A stretch of DNA of 64,000 nt, taken from positions 124,001 to 188,000 of the forward strand of contig JBAWWY010000001.1 of NCBI GenBank assembly GCA_037144355.1. The letters run 5' to 3'. Under the pieces are notes generated by a model. The model made no database searches. It had not been told where the DNA came from and saw only the letters and a program-made list of their open reading frames with translations. The position numbers and the translations under genes were made by a program. The DNA is from JBAWWY01 sp037144355. Lineage in GTDB: Bacteria > Bacillota > Clostridia > Peptostreptococcales > Anaerovoracaceae. Shown piece after piece: positions 1 to 8,454 of this stretch. Positions within the stretch are counted from its first letter, which is position 1, and each line of letters opens with the position of its first letter.

Positions 1-2
1 AG

Positions 3-698
3 GGAATCAGGGTAATCAAGGAACCCGAAGAGTTGGAAAAGATAGCAATAGCTGCAGAAATTGCAAACCAAGGGTTTATCCATATTTTAGATTTTATCAA
101 ACCAGGCATAACTGAAAAACAAATTGCCTTGGAAATGGAGTTTTATCTCAGGAAAAACGGAGCAGATGCCTTGTCTTTCGACACCATTATAGCGTCCGGA
201 ATAAATGGCTCCATGCCCCATGCGATTCCATCCGATAAGATGGTTGAAAAGGGTGATCTCGTTACAATGGATTTCGGTGCGATGTATGATTCATATTGTT
301 CCGACATGACAAGAACAATAGGGGTTGGCCAGATCGATAATCTTCAAAGAGATGTTTACAACATCGTTTTAAACGCCCAGGAAAAGGCCCTCGCTTCAGT
401 TAAAGTTGGAGCAAAATCAAGCAGCATCGACAAAATTGCAAGAGATATAATCTCTGAAGCTGGATATGCAGAGTATTTCGGACATGGACTTGGACATGGA
501 GTTGGATTGGAAATTCATGAAGCTCCAACGCTCAACTCAGGCAGCGCTGAAATATTAATGGCGAACATGCTGGTAACAATAGAGCCAGGAATTTATATTC
601 CAAATAGCTTTGGAGTAAGGATTGAAGACTTGGCAATTATTGGAGAATCTGATATAATCGTCCTATCAAAAATTGATAAAAAGCTCATCATCATATAA
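3..698 (+). CDS. Xaa-Pro aminopeptidase (M24 family), 5' truncated
   Basis: The reading frame is open to the left window edge, so the N-terminal part is missing. What remains is the catalytic pita-bread domain of an M24 metallopeptidase, a cytosolic enzyme that removes an N-terminal residue preceding proline. The dinuclear metal ligands are visible in order: Asp in MDFGAMYDSY, Asp in CSDMTRT, His in GHGLGHGVGLEIHE, Glu in VTIEPGIYIP and Glu in VRIEDLAII. Position 33 is a TTG codon, but the preceding in-frame residues (GIRVIKEPEE) look like the normal linker to this domain, so TTG is not the start. It lies 27 bp upstream of efp, a common Firmicute neighbour. Family assignment is firm; exact substrate is inferred. 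Confidence 0.9.
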   Translation, partial: GIRVIKEPEELEKIAIAAEIANQGFIHILDFIKPGITEKQIALEMEFYLRKNGADALSFDTIIASGINGSMPHAIPSDKMVEKGDLVTMDFGAMYDSYCSDMTRTIGVGQIDNLQRDVYNIVLNAQEKALASVKVGAKSSSIDKIARDIISEAGYAEYFGHGLGHGVGLEIHEAPTLNSGSAEILMANMLVTIEPGIYIPNSFGVRIEDLAIIGESDIIVLSKIDKKLIII

Positions 699-725
699 TA
701 AAATGTTTACACGGAGGTAAGGGCA

Positions 726-1286
726 ATGATTTATGCAAGTGACTTTAGAAAGGGTATTACCTTTCAGATAAACGGCGAACCCCATGTTGTTTTAGATTTT
801 CAACATGTAAAACCTGGAAAAGGGGCCGCCTTTGTCAGGACAAAATATAGGAACGTAATGACTGGCGCCACAAGAGAAGAAGCTTTCAACCCAAACGACA
901 AATTTCCAAAAGCACATATTGAAACTAAAACAATGCAATATCTTTATAATGATGTAGACATATATTATTTTATGGACTTGGAGACATTTGACCAAATTCC
1001 AATCATGAAAGATAAAGTTGAAGATGCGATGCTGTATTTGAGAGAGAATGACATGGCTACGATTAAGTTCTACAAAGACAACGCATTTCTTGTTGAACCT
1101 CCGAATTTTGTAAATTTGAAAGTCATAGCTACCGAACCTGGAGTAAAGGGTGATACGACTACGAATGTAACAAAAGCAGCAACTGTTGAAACTGGAGCGA
1201 TTATACAGGTTCCAATTTTTATAGAAGAGGGAGAAGTTCTCCTGATAGACACCAGAACTGGAGACTACTTGTCCAGGGCAAAATAA
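726..1286 (+). CDS. efp: Elongation factor P
   Basis: EF-P binds between the ribosomal P and E sites and relieves stalling at polyproline stretches. The 186-residue product has the usual family length and three beta-barrel domains. The modification loop PGKGAA places the conserved lysine at residue 32, the position that carries a modification in many bacteria. The C-terminus ends in the typical TRTGDYLSRAK. The ATG is preceded by a good ribosome site (ACGGAGGTAAGG). It follows the M24 peptidase by 27 bp and is closed by a terminator. No EF-P modification gene is recognisable in the window, so the type of lysine modification, if any, cannot be told from here. Confidence 0.97.
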   Translation: MIYASDFRKGITFQINGEPHVVLDFQHVKPGKGAAFVRTKYRNVMTGATREEAFNPNDKFPKAHIETKTMQYLYNDVDIYYFMDLETFDQIPIMKDKVEDAMLYLRENDMATIKFYKDNAFLVEPPNFVNLKVIATEPGVKGDTTTNVTKAATVETGAIIQVPIFIEEGEVLLIDTRTGDYLSRAK

Positions 1287-1297
1287 TTCAACAATAT

Positions 1298-1333
1298 AAA
1301 TTCGCAACCATTCATATTGTTTGCGAATTTTTT
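1298..1333 (+). terminator. Rho-independent terminator after efp
   Basis: A 10-bp inverted repeat, AAATTCGCAA at 1298-1307 and TTGCGAATTT at 1321-1330, is followed by a T run to 1333. A second short repeat (CAATAT/ATATTG) lies around and inside the stem. It separates efp from mltG. Confidence 0.75.
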
Positions 1334-1379
1334 GTTTAACCTGAATTTAATTCAATATCTGAAAGGATACATATTTTAA

Positions 1380-2402
1380 ATGAAAAATACGAAAAATAAA
1401 TTCCCAATTGTAATTATATCAATTATTGTAATAGCGTTATTGTTCTTTGCAACTGCATTTGTATATATTTCCAATTCAAGCAAGCCTATTAATCCTAATA
1501 ACAAGGCTGTTGTTAATCTGGAAATACCAAAAGGAAGCAGTAGCGGAGAGATAGCAAGATTATTATATGATTCAAAATTGATTGGCAATGAACTAGTTTT
1601 TAAAATCAAAACCAAAATTGGGAATTATGGATCGCTCTATAAGGCAGGCTATTATTCGCTTAACCAATCTATGAGCATGGATGAAATCATGAATCTTATC
1701 AAAAAAGGTTCCGCACTTACTGTAAGGTTTACCATTCCTGAGGGATTTGATATTAAAAGAATATCGGAAAGACTTGTGAGCCAGGACTTAATTGATGCTG
1801 GTGAATTTCAAAAACAAGTTGAAAATGGAAATTTTGATTATTATTTTCTAAGTGATGCTCCAAAAGGCAAGAATCATTTGGAAGGATATTTATATCCGGA
1901 TACTTATGAAGTTTTCCCAAATGCATCTGAAGAAGAGATCATTAACAAAATGTTGGCAAGATTTGATGAAGTTTTTACAATGGAATATAAAGACCAACTA
2001 GCAAAGTCAGGTTTAAACATGAATGAATTGATCACATTAGCCTCAATAATCGAAAGAGAAGCCAAAGTTCCAGCCGACCGCCCAGTTATTGCAAGCGTTT
2101 TTTATAACAGATTAAAAATCAAAATGCCGCTTCAATCATGTGCGACAGTCCAATATATCCTTGGCGAGCAGAAGGAGAAACTGACACTTAATGATATTGC
2201 CATTGACTCGCCATACAACACATATAAAATAAGCGGTCTTCCCCCTGGGCCAATATGTTCTCCGGGATTGGAATCAATAAAAGCCGCCCTGTATCCAGCA
2301 AAAACCGAATACTTGTATTTTCTCGCCAAAGGAGATGGATCGTCTGTATTTTCAACAACATATGATGAGTTTCTTGCAGACAAGGCCAAATATATAAATT
2401 AA
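1380..2402 (+). CDS. mltG: Endolytic murein transglycosylase MltG (YceG-like)
   Basis: MltG cleaves nascent glycan strands at the outer face of the membrane and is thought to set glycan length. The 340-residue product has one N-terminal membrane anchor (about residues 9-30) and an extracellular YceG domain. The conserved ASIIERE motif contains E225, which aligns with the catalytic glutamate of the family; downstream FYNRLKIKMPLQSCATVQY is also typical. The next genes are trmR and a U32 protein, the same order as yrrL-yrrM-yrrO of Bacillus subtilis, which supports the assignment. It starts at ATG after an AAAGGA site. Confidence 0.93.
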   Translation: MKNTKNKFPIVIISIIVIALLFFATAFVYISNSSKPINPNNKAVVNLEIPKGSSSGEIARLLYDSKLIGNELVFKIKTKIGNYGSLYKAGYYSLNQSMSMDEIMNLIKKGSALTVRFTIPEGFDIKRISERLVSQDLIDAGEFQKQVENGNFDYYFLSDAPKGKNHLEGYLYPDTYEVFPNASEEEIINKMLARFDEVFTMEYKDQLAKSGLNMNELITLASIIEREAKVPADRPVIASVFYNRLKIKMPLQSCATVQYILGEQKEKLTLNDIAIDSPYNTYKISGLPPGPICSPGLESIKAALYPAKTEYLYFLAKGDGSSVFSTTYDEFLADKAKYIN

Positions 2403-2416
2403 AGTTTTGGAGAATT

Positions 2417-3061
2417 ATGAACAATATAACAAACCACAAGGTCAGCAGCTTCATCGATACTTTGTATAAGCCATTGAACGATGAACTGGGACGGCTTAGG
2501 GACGAATCTGAATATAGAAATATTCCAATTATAACAAAAGATTCTGAAATGCTTCTTGAGTCGATAATCAGGATTAAAAAACCGCAAAACATTTTGGAAA
2601 TAGGTACTGCAGTTGGATATTCTTCTATTTTTTTCACTTTCTGTTCTGATTTAGTAAAAATTTCATCAATTGAAATAAGTGAAAATTCCATTGAAGAAGC
2701 AAAAGCAAATATTGAAAAGTTCAAATTGGAAGACAGGATAACTTTAATCAAAGGGGATGCTACCCTTGTCCTGCAAGATATCATTGAAGAATTCGATATA
2801 ATTTTCATTGATGCCGCAAAAGGCCAATATCGGCAGTTTTTCGATCAATGTTTAAAAAACACCCACCAGGGAAGTATCATAATATCAGACAATATATTAT
2901 ACAAAGGAATAACCGCCTCAGAAGATTTTCTCACAGGTAGAAGAAACAAGACCATTATGAGAAGGATGCGTGATTACCTTGACTATATAACCAATCTGGA
3001 GGGAGTTCACACTTCGGTTTTGCCAGTTGGAGACGGGGTTGCAATATCCGTGTTAAAATAG
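2417..3061 (+). CDS. trmR: tRNA 5-hydroxyuridine methyltransferase (TrmR/YrrM), O-methyltransferase family 3
   Basis: A class I SAM-dependent methyltransferase of 214 residues. The SAM-binding glycine motif ILEIGTAVGYS lies near residues 58-68, the acidic motif IEISENSIEEA follows, and FIDAAKGQY is the usual catechol-type O-methyltransferase signature. In B. subtilis the neighbouring homologue YrrM (TrmR) methylates 5-hydroxyuridine at tRNA position 34 to 5-methoxyuridine. The same neighbours occur here: mltG 14 bp upstream and a U32 hydroxylation protein 24 bp downstream. Family is certain; the tRNA role rests on gene order and known homologues. Confidence 0.85.
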   Translation: MNNITNHKVSSFIDTLYKPLNDELGRLRDESEYRNIPIITKDSEMLLESIIRIKKPQNILEIGTAVGYSSIFFTFCSDLVKISSIEISENSIEEAKANIEKFKLEDRITLIKGDATLVLQDIIEEFDIIFIDAAKGQYRQFFDQCLKNTHQGSIIISDNILYKGITASEDFLTGRRNKTIMRRMRDYLDYITNLEGVHTSVLPVGDGVAISVLK

Positions 3062-3085
3062 AAATAATCTTAAGCAGGTATATTT

Positions 3086-4348
3086 ATGAAGGAAATAATG
3101 AATAAAATTGAATTGCTGGCTCCAGCGGGAGATTTAGAAAAGCTAAAAATCTCCATTGAATATGGAGCTGACGCTGTATATTTCGGAGGCGAGAATTTCG
3201 GGTTGCGTGCAGGTTCTAAAAACTTCTCAATAGCAGATATTGAGGAAGGAGTCAGGTTTGCACACGATAGAAACAAGAAAATTTATATTACTCTCAATAT
3301 ATTTGCCCACAATGAGGATATAAACCTTCTAGAAGGCTATTTAAAGGCTATCAGGCATATACCGATTGATGCCTATATTGTTTCTGACCCTGGAATCATA
3401 TCCATGCTGAGAGAGGAAATTGATACTCCGGAAATTCACCTTAGCACTCAGGCAAATACTACAAATTTTAAATCTGCTGAATTCTGGCATGCACAGGGAA
3501 TAAAAAGAATCGTTTTGGCTAGAGAGCTCTCTTTTCAGGAGATTAAGGAAATCAAGGACAAAACGAGCCAGACTCTTGAATTGGAAGCTTTTGTCCATGG
3601 AGCAATGTGCATATCATATTCTGGAAGATGCCTACTCAGCAATTTTATGATACAAAGAGACGCAAACCGGGGAGAATGCGCGCATCCTTGCAGATGGAAC
3701 TATAAGCTAGTTGAGGAAAAGAGACCCAATGAATATTATCCCGTCTACGAGGATGATCACGGAACCTATATTTTCAATTCAAAGGATTTGTGCCTTATTG
3801 AATATATACCAGAATTCATATACTCAGGCGTTTCGTCATTAAAAATTGAAGGACGTATCAAAAGCTCTTTTTATCTTGCCATAGTAGTTGGCGCATATAG
3901 AAAAGCCATTGATTCATTTTACAATAATGAACAAAATCCAAGCAAGGAAGATTGGCTTATTGAAATAAACAAGGCTAGCAATAGAAACTATACAACAGGA
4001 TTTTATCTTGACAAACCTTCTGCTTCTTCACAAAACTACACGACAAGCAGTTATTCAAGAGATTATTCCTTTTTAGGCATAGTTTTGGATTATGACGAAG
4101 AAACCCAAATCGCAAGAGTGGAACAAAGAAACAAGTTTTCTATTGGCGACCAGATTGAAATATTCGGACCATATGATGATTTTTTCAAACAAACGATAAA
4201 TACAATGTTAAATGAGGATGGAAGCCCGATTGAGAGCGCTCCTCACGCACAGCAAATAGTTTACATAAAAGTTGACAGACCTATCAAGAAAAACTTTATG
4301 CTTAGAAAACAAGTCATTGGAGGTGATATCAATGAGCGATTTGAATGA
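3086..4348 (+). CDS. trhP: Peptidase U32 family protein, likely tRNA U34 hydroxylation protein TrhP
   Basis: A 420-residue U32 protein. Despite the family name, characterised members are RNA-modifying; TrhP proteins use prephenate to hydroxylate uridine 34, and TrmR then methylates it. The N-terminus ELLAPAGDLEKLK and the internal EAFVHGAMC are diagnostic. Four cysteines around residues 175-205 (CISYSGRC and GECAHPCRW) match the proposed Fe-S ligands. B. subtilis carries two adjacent U32 genes here, while this locus has one. An alternative ATG at 3098 is possible; 3086 was preferred because AGCAGG sits at normal spacing before it. The 3' end overlaps the next gene by 17 bp. Confidence 0.85.
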   Translation: MKEIMNKIELLAPAGDLEKLKISIEYGADAVYFGGENFGLRAGSKNFSIADIEEGVRFAHDRNKKIYITLNIFAHNEDINLLEGYLKAIRHIPIDAYIVSDPGIISMLREEIDTPEIHLSTQANTTNFKSAEFWHAQGIKRIVLARELSFQEIKEIKDKTSQTLELEAFVHGAMCISYSGRCLLSNFMIQRDANRGECAHPCRWNYKLVEEKRPNEYYPVYEDDHGTYIFNSKDLCLIEYIPEFIYSGVSSLKIEGRIKSSFYLAIVVGAYRKAIDSFYNNEQNPSKEDWLIEINKASNRNYTTGFYLDKPSASSQNYTTSSYSRDYSFLGIVLDYDEETQIARVEQRNKFSIGDQIEIFGPYDDFFKQTINTMLNEDGSPIESAPHAQQIVYIKVDRPIKKNFMLRKQVIGGDINERFE

Positions 4349-5852
4349 TTTTCAAATAAAACTTGAACATATTATAGAATCTAACAAGCTGCAGTATCAT
4401 GAAAAACGTGCAAATTTAGCAAAAGAAGCTGAAGATAGCCTGGATTACCTGGATTTAAGCAATGAAGCTGTTGATGCAATTAAAAAAGGAATACTACACG
4501 ACATGAATGAAGGTCATCGACCTTATCGACCCAGATACATTCTTCCTGATTATGTAAAATATTTAAAACAAGGCAGCAGCTATTTGGGAATTGAACCCCC
4601 AAAGGATCTCTATGAGGCTGTGAACGCTTTGATGATAATCTATAAATATGTTCCTTCAATTACCGGATATCCAGTATATGTAGGGCAGATAGACGATTGT
4701 CTTGAACCATTTATGGAAACAGCAACTTATATTGAAGCGGAGAAACTTCTTCGCTCATTATTGATTTATATGGATAGGACATTGCCAAGTTCATTTGTGC
4801 ATATGAATATTGGGCCTAGGGATACCCAGATAGGACGCATGGTAATAAGCCTTGAAAGAGAGCTTAAAAAGACAATACCAAATCTTTCGTTGAAATATGA
4901 TGAAAATATAACTCCAGACGATTTCGCAAAATTTGCCATAGATTCAGCTCTGGATAACATAAAACCTTACTTTGTAAACCATGATTTGATTTCTTCCCAA
5001 CTCGGAGAAGACTATGCTGTTGTAAGTTGCTATAATACCTTGAGAATTGGTGGTGGAGCACATACTCTTTGCCGGATAAATCTAAAGGAGATTGCCAAAA
5101 TCTCCAGCAGTGTGGATGATTTCATTAATATAAAACTTAAAGATGCTGTAAAAGTTCTTATTGAGCTAACCAACGCAAGGACAAAATATATTGTAGAAAA
5201 GTCAAAGTTCTTTGAAACCAGTTTTCTTTCCACAGAAGGCATAATCTCCTTGGACAAGTTCACAACAATGCCAGCTGTATATGGATTATATGAAGCAATA
5301 GAAATCCTTATCGGGGAGAAAATGGGAAAAAGCGACATTGCTGATGATTTGGCAGAAAATATATCCAAGCATTTCTATGATTACGTGAAAGAATCTCCAG
5401 CTGTTTATTGTGGCGGAACGAACAACAAGCACGGTGTGCATGCCCAGTCGAATATAGACACTGATGTGGATATCACGCCTGGAGTTAGAATCAAATATGG
5501 AGAAGAACCTGGGATTTTCAGACATATAAAGTGTTCCAGCAAGCTGCACAAGTATTTCGATACAGGCTGTAGCGATATTTACGTCTTTGAAGAAACCGCA
5601 AAGGACAATCTTGACGCAATGTTGACAATAATAAAAGGTGCTTTGAAAAACAATATAAGAATTCTTTCATGCAACTGCGATTCAACAGAATTTGTAAGAA
5701 TTACTGGATATTTAGTTAAAAAATCAGATATTGAAAAATACTTTAAAGGTGAGATATTGAGGGAAGATTCCGTGATGCTGGGAGCTGAGTCATTCATTCC
5801 AGGTCATTTAGGCGACAGAAAGGTTAAGAAGCTGGATGGAAGCACTGATTAA
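4332..5852 (+). CDS. yjjI: YjjI-family glycyl radical enzyme
   Basis: A glycyl radical enzyme of 506 residues, matching the short YjjI type rather than the roughly 750-800 residue pyruvate formate-lyases. The C-terminal radical motif is VRITGYLV with Gly459 as the predicted radical site, 47 residues from the end. The candidate catalytic thiyl cysteine is Cys233 in AVVSCYN. The ATG at 4332 follows GGAGGTGAT. A TTG at 4272 would give a longer protein with an unlikely leader lying inside trhP. Its activase gene overlaps by 17 bp, so the pair is surely co-expressed. I know of no firmly established substrate for YjjI. It must act anaerobically in the cytoplasm. Confidence 0.88.
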   Translation: MSDLNDFQIKLEHIIESNKLQYHEKRANLAKEAEDSLDYLDLSNEAVDAIKKGILHDMNEGHRPYRPRYILPDYVKYLKQGSSYLGIEPPKDLYEAVNALMIIYKYVPSITGYPVYVGQIDDCLEPFMETATYIEAEKLLRSLLIYMDRTLPSSFVHMNIGPRDTQIGRMVISLERELKKTIPNLSLKYDENITPDDFAKFAIDSALDNIKPYFVNHDLISSQLGEDYAVVSCYNTLRIGGGAHTLCRINLKEIAKISSSVDDFINIKLKDAVKVLIELTNARTKYIVEKSKFFETSFLSTEGIISLDKFTTMPAVYGLYEAIEILIGEKMGKSDIADDLAENISKHFYDYVKESPAVYCGGTNNKHGVHAQSNIDTDVDITPGVRIKYGEEPGIFRHIKCSSKLHKYFDTGCSDIYVFEETAKDNLDAMLTIIKGALKNNIRILSCNCDSTEFVRITGYLVKKSDIEKYFKGEILREDSVMLGAESFIPGHLGDRKVKKLDGSTD

Positions 5853-6678
5853 CAAGATAATTGTACCTTCATTCGTTGATGGCCCAGGAAGTAGAATGGC
5901 AGTTTTTTTACAAGGATGTAATTTCAATTGTATTTATTGCCATAATCCTGAAACAAAACAAATTTGTAATAATTGCGGTGTTTGTGTTTCTTGTTGCCCA
6001 TCTGGAGCGCTTACATTTTTTGAAAACAAGGTACAATACAACGAAACTATTTGTATTAATTGCAATAAATGCATCTTTTCTTGTCCAAGCAGTTCCAGTC
6101 CAAAGACTGTAAATTATACAATAGAAGATTTGCTGGTAAAAGTTGAAGAAAATCTGGACTTCATCGATGGCATAACCTTTTCTGGGGGAGAGTGCACATT
6201 GCAATCGGATTTTATTGCTGAGTTTTCAAGGAAAGCAAAAGATCTATATAATTTGGGCACGTTCATCGATACTAATGGTTTTATAGATAGTATTTCAATG
6301 AATCAAATGCTGCCATTCATCGATGGTTATATGATAGACTTAAAAGCATTCACATCGGAAGTTCATCTAAAGATAACAGCGCAAAACAACATTCAAGTTT
6401 TTAAAAGCATATATGCAACTTCAGAAGCAGTAAAGCTTTATGAAATTAGGCTTGTATTGTTAGAAGACATAAATGACAGTGTTGAACAATTAAATGAATA
6501 TTTTTTGTTTGTAAAAAATTTGAATGATTATACGAATCTAAAACTGATTCCCTTCAATCCAGTTGGTGTTCGGGGCGATTATTCTGGGACTCCAAGATAT
6601 AGTATTGACAAATATATGTATATTATTGCTCTGGGAAAGAAAATTCTTGGAGACAGAATTATACAAGTTAGATTATAA
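5836..6678 (+). CDS. yjjW: YjjW-family glycyl radical enzyme activase (radical SAM)
   Basis: This enzyme cleaves S-adenosylmethionine to place a radical on the glycine of the partner glycyl radical enzyme encoded just upstream. The radical SAM cluster motif is CNFNCIYC (Cys28, Cys32, Cys35). It is followed by a ferredoxin-like insert with two further cluster motifs, Cys44/47/50/54 and Cys73/76/79/83, as in activases that carry auxiliary 4Fe-4S clusters. The SAM-contacting GGE motif is in TFSGGECTLQ. The 280-residue length fits the family. The start ATG lies inside the end of yjjI, indicating translational coupling. Confidence 0.9.
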   Translation: MEALINKIIVPSFVDGPGSRMAVFLQGCNFNCIYCHNPETKQICNNCGVCVSCCPSGALTFFENKVQYNETICINCNKCIFSCPSSSSPKTVNYTIEDLLVKVEENLDFIDGITFSGGECTLQSDFIAEFSRKAKDLYNLGTFIDTNGFIDSISMNQMLPFIDGYMIDLKAFTSEVHLKITAQNNIQVFKSIYATSEAVKLYEIRLVLLEDINDSVEQLNEYFLFVKNLNDYTNLKLIPFNPVGVRGDYSGTPRYSIDKYMYIIALGKKILGDRIIQVRL

Positions 6679-6702
6679 TCTAAAGGAATCAAAGGAGTAA
6701 CA

Positions 6703-7020
6703 ATGGTAAAAGATGATGACTTAGGAACAATTAAATTTTCAGATGAATCTATAATAATTTGTGCTGTCGACGCGATAGCAAGAACATTGGGTGCCCATAC
6801 CATTGGCCCAAGCTTGAAGGGAATCAAGGTCTCTCAAGAAAACAACGCCCTAAAATTGGATGTAGATATAAATATTGAGTTTGGTTATAAAATTCCAGAA
6901 GTTGCCTGGAATGTTCAAGAAAATATTAAGGATGAAATAATGGAAATTACTGGTTTGAAAGTAAATTCAGTTGAGATACGAGTTAAAGGTGTTTACAAAA
7001 ATACTATCTCGGAAGAATAA
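6703..7020 (+). CDS. Asp23/Gls24 family protein (YqhY-like)
   Basis: A 105-residue protein of the Asp23/Gls24 (DUF322) family, with the typical opening Gly/Thr-Ile-Lys-Phe-Ser-Asp strand and the pattern VPEVAWNVQENIKDEI...VNSVEIRVKGV near the C-terminus. Members associate with the cell envelope or with fatty acid synthesis control; B. subtilis yqhY sits directly before nusB, the arrangement seen here (22-bp gap). The biochemical role is not settled. No signal peptide or membrane segment is visible. Confidence 0.85.
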   Translation: MVKDDDLGTIKFSDESIIICAVDAIARTLGAHTIGPSLKGIKVSQENNALKLDVDINIEFGYKIPEVAWNVQENIKDEIMEITGLKVNSVEIRVKGVYKNTISEE

Positions 7021-7041
7021 ATAAATTTTTGGAGGATATAG

Positions 7042-7449
7042 ATGAAACGTTCTAAAATTAGGGAATTGATTATGCAACTCCTATTTCAAATGGAAGTCCA
7101 AAAGGATTTCAGCAAAGAAGCAATAGATAAATTCATAGAAATCAATTTCGAGGATAATTCAGAAGTTGGTTTCTTTGTAGATACCTTGACTGCCATAGTT
7201 GACAAGATCGTTGAAATCGATAGTGTTATAGAAGAATACAGCGATAATTGGAAGATTAGCAGAATTGCACAGGTTGATTTGGCAGTCCTTAGATTAGCTA
7301 TTTGTGAAATCAAATATATTAAGGATATTCCAACCTCTGCATCAATAAATGAAGCTGTCGAGCTCGCTAAAAAGTTTGGCGGAGCAAATTCCAGCAAATT
7401 TGTAAATGGTGTTTTGGGCAAAATAGCAAGAGAAAATGAACAGCAATAA
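7042..7449 (+). CDS. nusB: Transcription antitermination protein NusB
   Basis: NusB with NusE (S10) binds boxA RNA and drives antitermination in rRNA operons. The 135-residue all-helical protein contains the conserved WKISRIAQVDLAVLRLAICEI and the C-terminal SINEAVELAKKFGG...KFVNGVLGKIA. A clear GGAGG site precedes the ATG. Its 3' end overlaps the following TsaD-like gene by 14 bp. The upstream Asp23 gene and downstream xseA are standard neighbours in Clostridia. Confidence 0.96.
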   Translation: MKRSKIRELIMQLLFQMEVQKDFSKEAIDKFIEINFEDNSEVGFFVDTLTAIVDKIVEIDSVIEEYSDNWKISRIAQVDLAVLRLAICEIKYIKDIPTSASINEAVELAKKFGGANSSKFVNGVLGKIARENEQQ

Positions 7450-8449
7450 AGGTTATTATCTTGGTCTTGATACAAGCAATTATACTACTTCTGCCGCTAT
7501 TGTAGATCAAGCAGGAAATATAATCAGGGATGAAAGGAAGGTTCTTTCAATCAGGCCTGGAGAAAGGGGCCTCAGGCAAAGCGAAGCTCTATTCCAGCAT
7601 ATTAACAATTTACCTGATATATTCGAAACTCTTGTCAAGGATTTAGATAGGAGTTTGATTCATGGAATATCCTCGTCAGATAAACCGCGGAATATTCCAG
7701 GTTCATATATGCCTGTATTCAATGCCGGATCAAGTTTTGCAAAAGTAGTTTCATCGGCATTGGGAATTCCATATTCTGCATTTTCCCATCAAGATGGACA
7801 TTTGCAATCAGCCTTGTACCAGTCGGACTTAAATCCTAAAAAGGAATTCATTGCGTTCCACATATCTGGAGGAACCTCGGAAATATTAAAAGTTGAAGGT
7901 TATACGAATCTTGGTTTTAGAAGCAATCTCATTGGGGGGACAAAGGATATCTCATACGGGCAGTTGATAGACAGAATTGGCGTTTTAATGGGTTTTCCAT
8001 TTCCTTGTGGCAGACATATGGAAGTGTTTATTGAAAACAAAATGGCTGAGAAATCAACGGGAAATTATTACAGCAATGATTTCATTAAAATTCATCTGAT
8101 AAAAGATATTCATATTGAAAACAACCATGTCAATTTATCCGGTGTTGAAAACACATTTCAAAAATTGATATCAAACTTGCAAATTGATCGAGTGGATATT
8201 CTTATGTGCTTATTCAATCTGATTTCAAAAGCATTAATACAACAAATCTATCAAAGTGTACATATTTCGAAATATAATAATCTTCTTCTAACAGGAGGAG
8301 TTTTTTCAAATAAATTGATCCGAAAAACTATAGTTGAAAATAAAATTGACAATTGCAATATTATATTCGGTCAAACCCATCTTTGTTCAGATAATGCAGT
8401 TGGAATAGCTTTACTATGTTTAGAAGAAATTAAATACTATTCGAGGTAG
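7436..8449 (+). CDS. TsaD/Kae1-like ASKHA protein (peptidase M22 paralogue)
   Basis: A 337-residue member of the TsaD/Kae1/Qri7 superfamily. It opens with LGLDTSNYTTSAAIVD, the first phosphate loop of the ASKHA fold, and carries the metal-binding pair in SHQDGH (His118, His122), followed by FHISGGTSEI and the late aspartate in CSDNAVG. Genuine TsaD uses these features to make threonylcarbamoyladenosine on tRNA. This copy is divergent and sits between nusB and xseA rather than with tsaB/tsaE, so it is probably a paralogue with an unknown job. It is co-transcribed with nusB (overlap) and xseA (5-bp gap). Confidence 0.8.
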   Translation: MNSNKGYYLGLDTSNYTTSAAIVDQAGNIIRDERKVLSIRPGERGLRQSEALFQHINNLPDIFETLVKDLDRSLIHGISSSDKPRNIPGSYMPVFNAGSSFAKVVSSALGIPYSAFSHQDGHLQSALYQSDLNPKKEFIAFHISGGTSEILKVEGYTNLGFRSNLIGGTKDISYGQLIDRIGVLMGFPFPCGRHMEVFIENKMAEKSTGNYYSNDFIKIHLIKDIHIENNHVNLSGVENTFQKLISNLQIDRVDILMCLFNLISKALIQQIYQSVHISKYNNLLLTGGVFSNKLIRKTIVENKIDNCNIIFGQTHLCSDNAVGIALLCLEEIKYYSR

Positions 8450-8454
8450 TAATT

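Noticed and set aside
792..1307. A 171-codon minus-strand frame opposite efp
   Set aside because: It is the shadow of the well-supported efp frame and lacks a start region and protein-like composition.
2188..2808. A 206-codon minus-strand frame across mltG and trmR
   Set aside because: It spans the junction of two clear plus-strand genes and looks like antisense noise rich in Ser, Ile and Phe.
4272..4331. Longer N-terminus for the YjjI enzyme from a TTG
   Set aside because: It lies in trhP, has no ribosome site, and ATG at 4332 has a perfect GGAGGTGAT.
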